Positions 40,301-51,397 of a DNA stretch of 64,000 bases are shown here, one piece after another. Origin of the DNA: Tetranychus cinnabarinus (lineage: Eukaryota; Arthropoda; Arachnida; Trombidiformes; Tetranychidae); NCBI GenBank assembly GCA_022266195.1, contig WHVY01000003.1:7626001-7690000 (forward strand), given 5' to 3'. The notes beneath the pieces were generated by a model. That model did not search any database. It was not told the DNA's origin and saw nothing but the letters and a program-made list of their open reading frames with translations. Numbering within the stretch: the first letter of the stretch is position 1; each line of letters starts with the position of its first letter. Position numbers and translations under genes: made by a program.

Positions 40301-42240
40301 CGAGTATTTAAATGACATTAGATCGGGTAAACCACGGACTCTAAGACTTTTTTAATCTCGCTCTCTCTACCTTTTTTTCACACACATAAACTCCCTCTCT
40401 CATCTTCCTCCTTTGCTCTCTCTGTCTCTCCTCAGTGTGGTTCCAGGTGGACATAAAATACCTTGAGCTTGGTGTGTATTAACTTTTGAAAATTTGAGCC
40501 AGCAACCTTATCCATTGCACATAAACAAATCGTTGCTAAGCTGATTAATCAATGATTAGATTAAAAAAAATATACTTCTATTGTGACTTAAATCATGTTT
40601 TACTACAATTGTCAATTGTCAATTTATCAACTTGGAAACAATTGTTTATGCGCAAAAGATTTTGTTGCTAACCCAATTTTTAATCTCAATGTTACTCTTG
40701 TTTGCACATTTTTTTAGCTTGCCCATTAGCTATACCATTGTTGCTTCCATGTATTTTTTGGGCTCAACAACACAACTCGGTTTTCTTAATGATTATGATG
40801 ACGATGATGATTGTTGTGTAGGAGGTAATGTTTGTACAATCCCAGTATATTGATTGAAGTTGTGGTCATATGTTGAAACGGGCCAACAAAGAAGACCATA
40901 ATTGTGCAATTATCCATCTCAGGTTTTTGGTCGCAAACCTTACACCTAGTTAGCAGTTGAAATGTCTTTTCCAGTGAAAATTAAACGAATACCAGGAAGC
41001 AGTTGACATCCAGCATTTCCAATGTGAGTTTAATTGTAAATTGGAAACCAAAAAAGATGAGACAATCAATGCTTCCAACTCAAAGCAACAAGTAAAACTT
41101 GAAGGGAAAATGTGACTTTAGGATAAAATGAAGACAAATAAAACAGTAGATTAATAAAAAGACTCAAAAAAGAGAAAAAAGATGCTAGATTGAAGATGAA
41201 TTTAGATGATTTTTAGACAGAAACTTACATGGAAGACAGAAATTCACTTACAAATGTTGATAGAATCCTCTGGTAAAATCTTTACTAAAAACACCAAGAC
41301 GTTTTTGCCACATTTGATGAGATACTTTTGTTGATGTTTCAGGATATCGACATTAATCCACACTTTGTGATCCAAATAGCTCAAATATTAACCATAATTG
41401 AAATTAAAAATAATTTTACAACAAATCTCTTAACAATTAGCTAATTTATTAGTTATAACAGTGAAATAAAAGGCTAACTCATCAAGTCTTACATGTAGCA
41501 TTTATCAGCTTTTCCCTCGCTTTCAATATTTTATACATTATGGCGCAAAATTTAACCAACCAAACAAGTAATGATCATTAATGGACAATGTAAACTGTTA
41601 ACTTAATTAAATGATGTAAAATGAACCGTCTGTTGTCACTTAATATTTTGGCTATCATTGATTAAAGTGAAAACTGTGGTTAAGCGAGATTATTACCAAT
41701 TCATTACAATTATTGTTTCATTTGATTTGCGTGCAACTCTTACCATGATTACGATGATTCAATTGCTTAATCAAATAGACCTTTTTAATGAAAGATAGAT
41801 AATTGATAGGCAAAATAATTGCTATAAAGGCTTTATATCATTATTAACATCAGCTAAATTGAAGATCATCTTCAATGGCGATTAAATTGACCACGCAAAC
41901 CACATTCAATGTATCACTTGTAATTTTTAAAGAGACATCTAATATCTCAATTCATCACTATTTAATCACCATTATTGTAAATGACTGTGAAAAAGCAAAC
42001 AGACAATCAAATCTGATGTTCAACAATCAGCCCTGTTTTTTTATTGATATACTTTCATATTAATTGTACTATAAATTGTTTGACTCTCGAAAATACAATA
42101 ATACAATTTAGTCTATGAATTAATAAACCAGTTGACCATTCAGTTTCACATCACTGATGATCCATGGCAATTAAATTACAAAGTAAGGCTTAAATCAATC
42201 ATTACTAGTCCACTGTACACATTATTACCATTAATAGTTG

Positions 42241-42246
42241 TTTATT
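42241..42246 (-). promoter_or_regulatory. Candidate poly(A) signal of the sushi gene
   Basis: AATAAA on the minus strand lies about 217 bp after the sushi gene's stop at 42463. The spacing is normal, but the hexamer is frequent by chance here. Confidence 0.4.
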
Positions 42247-42462
42247 TGTCACAAGGAAACATTACAATCTTTTGACAAAAATTAACATTCAACTGAGTAA
42301 ATGGTTACAAAAAAATGTCATCTTCACAATGTTTCCTTTACATGGCAAGACCAGTGAGAAATTAATCATGCGAGTATCCAAAGTGTTTTGATATGATTGA
42401 GATGTTTTAGGAAATTATCATTGAATTTGTGGGTTAAATTTTTGTCTTTGCATTTTTGTTAA

Positions 42463-45400
42463 TCAACCAAGCCATCGCCAAACATACATTACAGTCCTTG
42501 TTTGCCTCGTACACCTAATTGAAGCTGGATTGTAATTCCAATTACCATTTGCTCGGCAAATTAATGGTTGAGCAACGTTAGCTCTGTATCCAGCTGCACA
42601 GACAATCCAACATTTGCCTCCCATTGAATAGTTACACCGTGCCAGACGACCATTTAACGGAGCTGTAGGAGGGCGACAACACTGACCATATTGAGCCGCT
42701 GATGAAACTGAAAAAAGACAAAAAATCAGATAATTAATTCCATTGGTGCTTTAACCAGGAAAAGGTCTCTCAATGGGCAATGAATCAAACTAACCTCGAC
42801 AGATTCCTAACCGACCAGACCATTGTCCAGTAACTGTACAAGTAGCTGTCAGTCGACCGTATAATCTGTAACCTCGTGAACAAACAACTGTACATGTTGC
42901 TCTGGCAAAGCCAGGAGCACATTTGCCATAAAGTACACCACCTCGAGGAGGTCGAAGAGAAGGGCAAAAGGCCAAAGGAGGTGTTACAGTCGTATTGGTT
43001 CCATCAGGTGGTGTTGTTGGATTGGGTCCTGGGTCTGGGTCCGGGTCAGGGTCAGGGTCTGGGTCTGGGTCTGGGTCTGGATCAGGATCAGGATCAGGAT
43101 CTGGTCCTGGTTCAGGATAATCTGTTGACCCTGGGTCATCGGTTGTCACAGGATCAGTTCCAGGACCATTAGTGGAAGTAATAACTAAACAATAAAATAA
43201 TTGTTAGATAATGAAATTGAAACATTTCTTGATCAGATCTCGATTCAATTGTATACGAAAAGCTTAAATTATAAATTAAAAATTGATTAAAATTTTCAAT
43301 AATATCAGAGGATTGTTAATATTATCACGATAACTGCCATCGTTTTTAATTATTCATAAATTTAAGTGTTCCCAAAATTTTGTCATCAATATTTAAAGAT
43401 GAAATTAAAACACGCAATTTGACTCTGAATTATTGATAATATTTAACAGTTTAAAGTTGGTGAGGTAAAACTAAAATTTGATTATAAATAATAATCGTCA
43501 ATTGATTTTTTCGTGCTTTTGTTTGAATTGAAAGAAAGATGGGAAAATGAATCAACGGGTAAATCAATAAGAATGGAGATGAATGGTGAAAATATTCATT
43601 TAAACTGCTCATTAAAAGGCAAATTAACTTGACAATGCAAATAATATATAAAGTATATTTTTTGATCAATACTATTGTTTGAAATGATCGAAAGGTTGGA
43701 AAAAAAGTAAATGATCATTTCTTTTGATATCGAAACACGAAATGAAAATATTAAGCAAAAAATGATCTGAAAATCGATAAAGAATATATTAAGTTTCAAA
43801 AGGCTATCTCACAATTTAAAGATTCCCAAGAAAATTCAACTTTAATGTTGATAGAGGTTAAATTTCACCCAATTATACTTCAATTGATCAACTTTATCAT
43901 CTTATTTCTCCTTTTTTTCATAAATCAGTAAATAACATTTATCAATATAACGTACAAAAGGAAGAAGCTTCAACATTATCAGTTGTTGTTTAAGGTTTAT
44001 TTGGATTCTAAAGCTTTCAAATCAATGATAATAATTTACAGAATTGATTTATTAATCGTTATTTTACTGTTTTCCTTCCCTTATTGAACCCAAACATCAA
44101 TGTTGACAATATTATTGATAATGATGATGGGAACAGGGAAAAAAATATTTCTTTAAAAATAATGGTAAACTATTAGAATAATAGAAAAGGAGAAATTTTT
44201 TGATTTGACTTTGGTTGTCAAGGTAATCTTAATAGTAAAATAATAATAATGAAATAAAATCTAAATATCAATTGAGAAAAAACGAAAGGAATAGAGAAAG
44301 GAAACAAATAGACATTGAATAATCTGAATATTTGAAGCTTGTTTGATGAAATTGAATATCGCTTGTTTTGAAAACTGAAATCCTCATGACAAAAGTTTGA
44401 AAACTGTAGTCTTACTAGGGAATTGTTTCAGATGGTACAATCAAAATCAAATTAATCTGCTCTGAATCACAAGAAGATTTAACTTCCCTGGGTTAGGAAC
44501 TACAAGATAAACAATTTACTATGTATTCAGATTGTCACAATTAGGCACATTGTGAGATTGATGCTTTAGAAGATTTGAAAACTCTTATTACGATAAAGAA
44601 AATAAAAATGGGTCTAAAATGGCCGTAAATATGATGTAAACCTAGTTCTTACAAAGGGGCTTTTTTGTTAGGGTGAACCCATGAGAAACCTAATTGATCC
44701 TACCGACTCAAACATTTCCTTAGTAAGTCTAAATTGTAAGCATCTTTTATAAATTCAATTTATTCTGAAGTGCTGTTGAATTTTCAAGTTGATGAAAAAG
44801 GCTCACCTCGACAGACGGGTTGAAAAGCTGACCATCTTCCATTTTCGAGACATGTCAAAACTTCTGCACCATCCAGGTAACAGCCTTGTGCACAGGCAAA
44901 AGTACATGATTCGCCTAATGCTCCGGGTGAACAAGTGCCATAAGCATAGCCACAAATAGGTGAAGTAAGAGAGGGACAAGTTGCCAGTATACAGAAAGGT
45001 GGAACTGCTGACCAGGTTCCATTTTGTTGACAAAGAGCATTAGTTGCACCAATCAGTCGATAACCTGGTGGACATGTGAAGATACACTGTTCTCCTATAT
45101 AACCAGGATTACATGAGCCTTGGAGACCACCGTTGGGTGAGGGTTGAGCTAAAGGTTCACAAGTTATTTGTAAACATGAAGGAGGTAAACCAGACCAGGT
45201 TCCATTTGGGTAACACTCAATTACGTTGGGTCCATTTTGTAATGAATAACCATTATCACATGCAAACGAGCACAATCTACCGGGAACACCTGGCGAACAG
45301 TCACCACGAGTAACACCGTTTTCAATGCTACCAATGTCTGGACATGATCTGAGTACACAGAGAGGAACAGGGTTGTCCCAATTACCTTGGGGTAAACAAG

Positions 45401-47314
45401 TCAATTCGTTTGGGCCTGAAGGCACTGTTCCATCGGTACACATGACAAAACATGTTCTCGAAGAGTAACCTGGTGAGCAAGTTCCAATTAACTGTCCATT
45501 TAACGGTGGTACAAGCGCTGGACAAGTAATTGGTGGAGGTTCAATGCACAAAGGTACTGGGTGGTTCCAAGAACCGTTTGCTGTACAAGTTAATGTAGGT
45601 TCGCCTTGTAAATTGAGTGGTGGTGAACAGATGATTGAACAAGTTGATCCAAAGGTGGCACTAGAACAATTACCATTAATTGATCCACCAGGGGGTGGAA
45701 CAATAGATGGACAAATAACTGGTGTGCAAACAGGCAAAGCACCAGCTGTCCAATTACCAGTCTCAGCCAAACAATCAAAACTTGGGTTACCTATCAAAGC
45801 GTAGCCAGGATTACACCGATAAATACAAGATGAACCGGCTATACCGGGACTACAAGCGCCTTCGTTAAGACCATTAGCTAACGGTGGTAACGGTGGACAG
45901 GTTCTACGCACACAAGTAGGAAGTGTTGGTGTTTCCCAACCGCTTGGTGTACATAGTATCTCACTTGTTGGTGTCACATAGTTTGGACCACAATTAAGGA
46001 CACAAGGCTGTCCACACAGACCTGGATTACAATTGCCAGAATAGGTTCCAACCATTGGACTTGGTAGTCGTGAACATGTTATGGGTAAACAGTTAGGTAA
46101 TGGATCGGACCATTGACCAGTTTCACTACAAGTTAAACTCGGATTAGATGAAGGTGCGTAGCAATAATCACAGATCAAATTGCACAATTCCGTTACTCTA
46201 CCAGGATTACAAGTACCGTTTAATTGGCCATTAAGAGGTCGATTCAATGGTTGACATCCTATTGGTTCACATGTTGGCGGTTGACTTGACCATTCACCAG
46301 TTGCTGTACATGTAAGCTGCGATTGACCTCTCAATACAAAGCCTCGTGTACACTCATAACTACACGTAGATCCAACAATCCCGGGTGAACAGTTGCCTAT
46401 TAAAATTGTATTCACTGAACTAGGTAATGGAGGACACATTTGCCGAGCACAAACTGGCTGATCTCCAGACCAATAGCCAGTTGATGAACATACTAATGTC
46501 GATGCACCAACCAACGTGAAACCTGGATTACATGAAAACGAACACGTTGAACCAGGAAATCCTGGAGAACAAGCGCCTTCAATCCGTCCATTGGTAACCC
46601 CAACTATATTGGGACAGATGATTGGTGGTGTACAGCGTGGGTTTGGCTCTGACCATGAGCCATTTATATTACAAACACTTTGAATCAACCGACTAGCACC
46701 CGATAAACACTGAATATTGCAGGTTCCCCCAGCATAGGGCAGACAATTGCCTATCAGTTGTCCATCAGCTGGGATTATCAGCTCAGGACAACGAATCTGC
46801 TGATCTATGAAAAAAAAGATAAAATCAGGGGAAAATTGTCTTTTGTTTACATTACATTCAACATTTGATTAATCACGAGAGTTATGTCTTCACAAATAAT
46901 TGGTTAAACCATATTAGGCCTTAGTTAAGTTCAATTATAGAGTTTGATTATTCAACTTACTTATACAAATTGCTTCTTCCCCAGTCCAGGATCCATTATC
47001 ACAACAGGTGCGATGAGATGAACCAATTAGTTCAAAACCTCTTTGGCAACCAAATAAACATCTCTGACCGACAGTATTAACACAAGATCCGGTTGGCCAT
47101 TCACCATATGCTGGTAACCTCAAGGGTGGACAATTTTGACCTGTTAATAGGAAACAAGCAGACAAGTTGTTTTAGTTTTGTGAACATTGAAACTCACAAC
47201 AAACAATTACAAGATTCACAACTTACACTCAACATAGGATAATAGGAAAATCAACAAACAAAATGCAGGATGAGGCCATTTGAGATTATCTAAGTTGGTA
47301 TACCAATTAATCAT
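42463..47314 (-). CDS. Secreted protein with 14 sushi (CCP/SCR) domains and an Asp-Pro linker
   Basis: Five coding exons read 47314-47227, 47140-46961, 46804-44807, 43184-42795 and 42707-42463. Every intron is phase 1 and all junctions keep frame, giving 966 aa. The start at 47314 gives a signal-peptide-like N-terminus (core AFCLLIFLLSYVEC). An in-frame ATG at 47401 would add 29 residues. Exon 2 encodes one sushi domain, exon 3 encodes 11, and exons 4 and 5 one each. Most domains have six cysteines with the pattern GxCxPGxxGxxC, then CxxGY and GxWS. This matches selectin-type sushi domains, not the usual four-cysteine form. Exon 4 starts with a Thr/Pro linker holding 12 Asp-Pro pairs. No transmembrane segment or lectin domain is visible; the C-terminus is short. 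The protein is probably secreted and involved in adhesion, matrix or immune recognition, inferred from the domain type. Orthologue unknown. Confidence 0.9.
43030..43101 (-). repeat. 6-bp coding minisatellite encoding 12 Asp-Pro pairs
   Basis: Twelve hexamer units (GAYCCN on the minus strand) lie in frame in exon 4 of the sushi gene, at the junction between the 12-domain N-terminal array and the last two domains. Three adjacent units are identical GATCCT, and other blocks are GACCCA, which suggests recent slippage or unequal exchange. Confidence 0.9.
43185..44806 (-). other. 1.6-kb intron 3 of the sushi gene
   Basis: It begins with GTGAGC after 44807 and ends in TTGTTTAG before 43184. AT-rich; no sushi-like cysteine pattern or other coding signal is visible in it. 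Confidence 0.75.
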
Positions 47315-50111
47315 GATTAACCATTGGACGATGTAACCCTTCAATCGATAATCAATTGGAAATTGATTGTTATATCGACCTGTTAATATACATGAGGTCA
47401 TGATGGCTCAAAAAGTGTTGATAAATATTGATCAACAGTCATTTTCATTGAAAGCAAATTGATGGAAACATTTTCAGTGGAAAAATGATGAATCTTCTGT
47501 TGGAAGTTAATTGAAAAAAAGGACAACACATTAAAGCGAGAAAATTTACTCACAACAAAATGAATGGTTAGTTAATCATAATTCTCACATCATATTTCAA
47601 GTATTTCCATCAACATGCATATTAACCTATTCACTCTCATCATTTTGTAAAATATATAATTATCTCGTTAATCAAGTTTACCTTTTCGCAGAGAGTGAAA
47701 AGGCTTAAAATGTTTGATAATAGACATCTTTCATTTACAGTTTAATTGTGAGATATCTAACAATGAGATGAAAATGAAACAAATAATCAAGAATACAAAA
47801 TATAACAATATATTGTTCAAAAATTGAGTTACATATGATGATCTTTTTCACCATTTTTTTTCATATTTTTCCCAGGTTATCCATCAAAAAACCGGAAAGT
47901 CTGATGGAAGGACAAGAAACGGGAAACAACAAAATGATATTTCATTATCATCACCATAAGTAATATTAATCATCATTTTAATCAACCAACAAGAGTAACT
48001 TCAACCTTATTATAAACCCAGGCCAAGCATCACACATTGAGCAAACAAGAACGATAATGAGTTAATTTACTTTCAATGTTATTCAACAATAACAACCAGG
48101 AATTCCCTTTTGAGATACAATTCACTTGAAAATGTCTATTTAATGGAGTTAATCATTAGGCTAAAAATTATGCATCGAGCCTAATTGTCAAGCAATCGGC
48201 TATCCAACAATCAGTAAACCGGAATGGATTGTCAAAGGTTGAAAATAAAACGTCTTATGATCCTGGTAAATCAAGTTTAGCTTGATGAATTGCTTGTTAA
48301 TTGTTACCGACAAGAAGAGTGAAAAATCAGATATTTTTACTTCTCTGGTTATTTGCTGTTCCTCTGATCTTTCATCATTTTCTGGTCATCTTCTGATCAT
48401 CTTCTGGTCGTCTTTTGGTCGTCTTCTGGTCTTCTTGGGTTTTCTGCTGCTTTTACCTATTTTTTATTTTCATGTTGAATCATTTATTACAGAGAAGTTT
48501 AGAGTAAATGATGGATGAATGAATTGAAAGATGATTTATAGGGTGGTTAATGGTACTAGAGAGGTAAAGAAGCAAAGTTTATTGAATAGAATCAATCGAT
48601 TGTTATTAATGATTGTTGTTGTGATGATTATTTTTGTTGCAAGTTACGGTCACCAAGGATATTTACAGATCTTTCAGTGACATACATATGTATACAATTT
48701 GTATGTATTATTAACATTTGTGTTTGATTCACAACACCAACAACATTCACAATTTGTTTATTGTACATTTTCAATTTACTGTTGACTAAATTTTCCGTCA
48801 CTTGTTTGATAAGACAGTCTTTACAGCAGAAAAAAACTCATGATGATTCAAATGATTCATTATCACTGCATCATCAGCCATTGTGAGTTGTTGATTTCAG
48901 CAGTTTATTAACCAATTGATCGATCACTGATTTAGCTCGATTGTTTACCAATCCATCTAAATGTCTAAATTATCACCATTCTTTAAAGTGAACAGTTTCA
49001 TCATGAATTTTACCTTTCCAATAATGATTTAATTGACCAATGCTATCAGATCAATATCAACCATCTTTGATAAAATCATCGGTTTGCCTTCATTTCCTAG
49101 TTACAAAATAACTATTTTTAAATTAAATTAGACACAAATAATGTTTTTATTAAGTAATGATTTCATGTTTGCAAGATAATAAAGTATTATTTAGCCCAAC
49201 AATTCAATGGCATTACATCGTTGGCAGGTTTTTTCAGGATAAAAAATTAACTCACATGCATTATATTTGACAATTCAGTGATTGACTAAAGATTCAAACT
49301 TGAATGGATGTTAGATGACATAAGCAGTTTTACATTGTATTTGTACACATTTATAATCATAAATTTTGAACCGATTTTGATTGAATTTTACCTTCAATTA
49401 TTAGAAAATTAGATTACAGTGAATAAGAGTAAAATAATGAAAGCTGGTCTCGATCAATTAAACATTTCTTTGCTATTTTAAATTGTAAGATTTAGATATT
49501 TTAATGAGATAAACAAGATAAAGTGAGAAATCTAAATCATTAAGAATTAGACTTGGAAGTCAATTTTTCGTTATGAATAAATTGTGACAATTGCTGCTTT
49601 GTCCAAAATAGGCTTCTGTATTAAAATTGTGGACATCATTTTGAATTAGCTTTTTTTAACAATATTTATAAGTGGTGCAATTTGATTTATATACAGATAA
49701 TGAACCAACGAAATCTATTCCTTTATATGAATGGTCCATGTCTTGGGAAGTTGGCGTTGGTCAATTTGATAAGAAAAATGATTCTATGTTAACCATGAAA
49801 TCAAATTAATGTTTGACATTAAGAAGTTTCCTTCTTTGATCACTACTATTGTTAACACCAACCATTATCGCTATCAATAATGACATGAGATTACGTCATG
49901 TGCAGATTTTTATTTTTACAGGTGATGTTAACTTTTGTTTCCACTTGATTTAAAAGTATTTGCATTTTTGTATCATTTGGTAAGTTTTTGAGACTTTCAA
50001 GCTTATTTACACCAAATAGAACAAGTTGAAATGATAGAAAGAGAGTGAATGTGAGGGAGAGATTGTAATAGAAGAGAATGAAATTGAATCATTTGTATAA
50101 ATAAATCAGTG
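47315..50111. other. Spacer between sushi and Atg18/WIPI genes
   Basis: Both neighbours are on the minus strand, so this contains the sushi gene's promoter side and the WIPI gene's 3' UTR. A minus-strand AATAAA lies at 49909-49914, about 200 bp after the WIPI stop. The only structure seen is the 11-bp tandem repeat at 48380-48434. The frame at 48282-48518 is a translation of that repeat and is not called. Confidence 0.6.
48380..48434. repeat. 11-bp tandem repeat, five units
   Basis: Five adjacent units of form TTCTGGTCATC with single-base variants begin at 48380, 48391, 48402, 48413 and 48424. No coding or regulatory role is evident. Confidence 0.8.
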
Positions 50112-51397
50112 TCATGATATTGGAGCTACAGCTGATTCGATGGTGGGAATGTTGGTGGTTATTCTGTTTGATTTAATCTCGAATCCTCTAACGGCAGCGG
50201 CATAGCTTAAACCTTTGGACAAGCAAAGAAAACTAAGAGATATTAGTGAAAATCAAGGATGTATTTGTTTTTAAATTTACCTGTTGGTGTTGATGAATCA
50301 CGTCTCTCTGCATTTGCCACTGGTATTTCAGATAGTTTATGTTGACGAACAAGATTACATTCACCTCCTTCATTAATGTTTAGATCATAAATATAGACGT
50401 AACCATCATATGATGCAACCAAAAGCCAAGGTGTTTCATTAATTATAGTTATTGTACAAACAGTTTCCAAATTTTTCAAAGGTAACTTGGCAAAGGCGAA
50501 AGATCTTTCCTGGTTGAAAACCTTAGAGATATTTGTAGGTAAATAAGTCTCAGAGGCTCGTCCGAGATAATCAATCCAACTTGTACTCTCATCTTTATTT
50601 CGATTATTTGCTGGAGTTTCCAGTTTAAAGATATGTATAGTTTCGGTTGAACTGGAAGCACACAAGAACAATGAGTTGATTCCAAACGATAGAGAGTAAA
50701 TATTGGCACAGCGGGTGAAACCGCGTCTGAATTCATAAAGGCAATTCCCATTAGCAATAGCGTGAACTCGAATTATGGTTCCTTTTTCACTGGCAGTGGC
50801 AATTTTATCTCCATTTGCGTCAAAAGCCATGGCTGCCAAAGGGTTGTCATGAGCTGGTATAACAATTTTATCCACCAAATTGTAGCAATCAAAGATAATC
50901 AGTTCACCAGTGTTGGGTCCGCCTGGATAAGCCAGTAAACAATTTTCATCACTGGATGAGAGGGCACACAAGCCTTTTGGGTTGCTTGGAGTTTGTTTAA
51001 TTCGATGTAAGTCGGACATGAAATCTCCAGCCAAGCCAACATGAATATAAATGGCATCTTCGAGAATTACAACAATTCTTTTTCGACTCAATTTTACAGC
51101 CAAAATTGAGTTGTTGTAGCATCTTGGATCACAAATCATAACATCTCTTTCCACATGGAGGAAATTTAATTTTCGAGGTGATTGTAGGGAGACATATGCC
51201 AAAATACTGGAAGAAAAACATCTTTCAGCGATGCAGATTTCTTCCTCTGTACAACCTGAAATCATTTTAAGATCCTCAGTGCTTAGAAAATTAACTAACT
51301 GGAATCCTGATCGACTTCCCAGACAGAGAGAACTTGAGTCTTGATTAAATCTGACATATAAGTATTTGGTTTGATCTTCGTTCTCTGTTAGGCTCAT
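50112..51397 (-). CDS. Atg18: Atg18/WIPI-family phosphoinositide-binding WD-repeat protein
   Basis: Two coding exons, 51397-50281 and 50212-50112, are joined at phase 1 (donor GTAAAT, acceptor CCAAAG) and encode 405 aa, a usual length for the family. The ATG follows CAAA. The FRRG motif at residues 223-226, inside the block KGTIIRVHA...CLYEFRRG, is the two-sided phosphoinositide-binding signature of PROPPIN beta-propellers. The stretches FNQDSSSLCLGSRSG near the N-terminus, FLCASSSTETIHIFKLE after FRRG, and EGGECNLVRQHKL near the end match WIPI1/WIPI2-type members. It does not resemble the WIPI3/4 (WDR45) branch. These proteins bind PI3P on the phagophore and recruit the ATG16L1 complex in WIPI2; this role is known for the family and inferred here. 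Nothing is missing or frameshifted. The symbol is by family; distinguishing Atg18a-like paralogues needs a tree. Confidence 0.94.

Larger units (their letters stand above)
22885..42462. other. 19.6-kb stretch with no recognised protein gene
   Basis: AT-rich throughout. The first 2 kb probably holds the promoter and untranslated first exon of the PDZ gene. A purine-rich tract lies at 24262-24440 and pyrimidine-rich DNA at about 24500-24880. Slightly GC-richer islands bounded by splice-like signals occur near 36420-36545, 36858-36900 and 38525-38930, but their frames are full of stops. A TATA-like TATTTAAA (40305-40312) and a pyrimidine tract ending in CTCAG (about 40435) precede a short hydrophobic frame at 40632-40853. 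I see no further genes or tRNAs. Enhancers and noncoding RNAs are possible but cannot be shown from the bases alone. Confidence 0.55.

Noticed and set aside
42876..43172. Plus-strand Gly-Leu repeat frame
   Set aside because: Antisense of the Asp-Pro hexamer repeat and a sushi exon.
48380..48434. CRISPR-like short repeats
   Set aside because: Units are directly adjacent without spacers and the genome is eukaryotic.
48282..48518. 78-codon hydrophobic frame
   Set aside because: Its middle is the 11-bp tandem repeat, and it lacks any recognisable feature.
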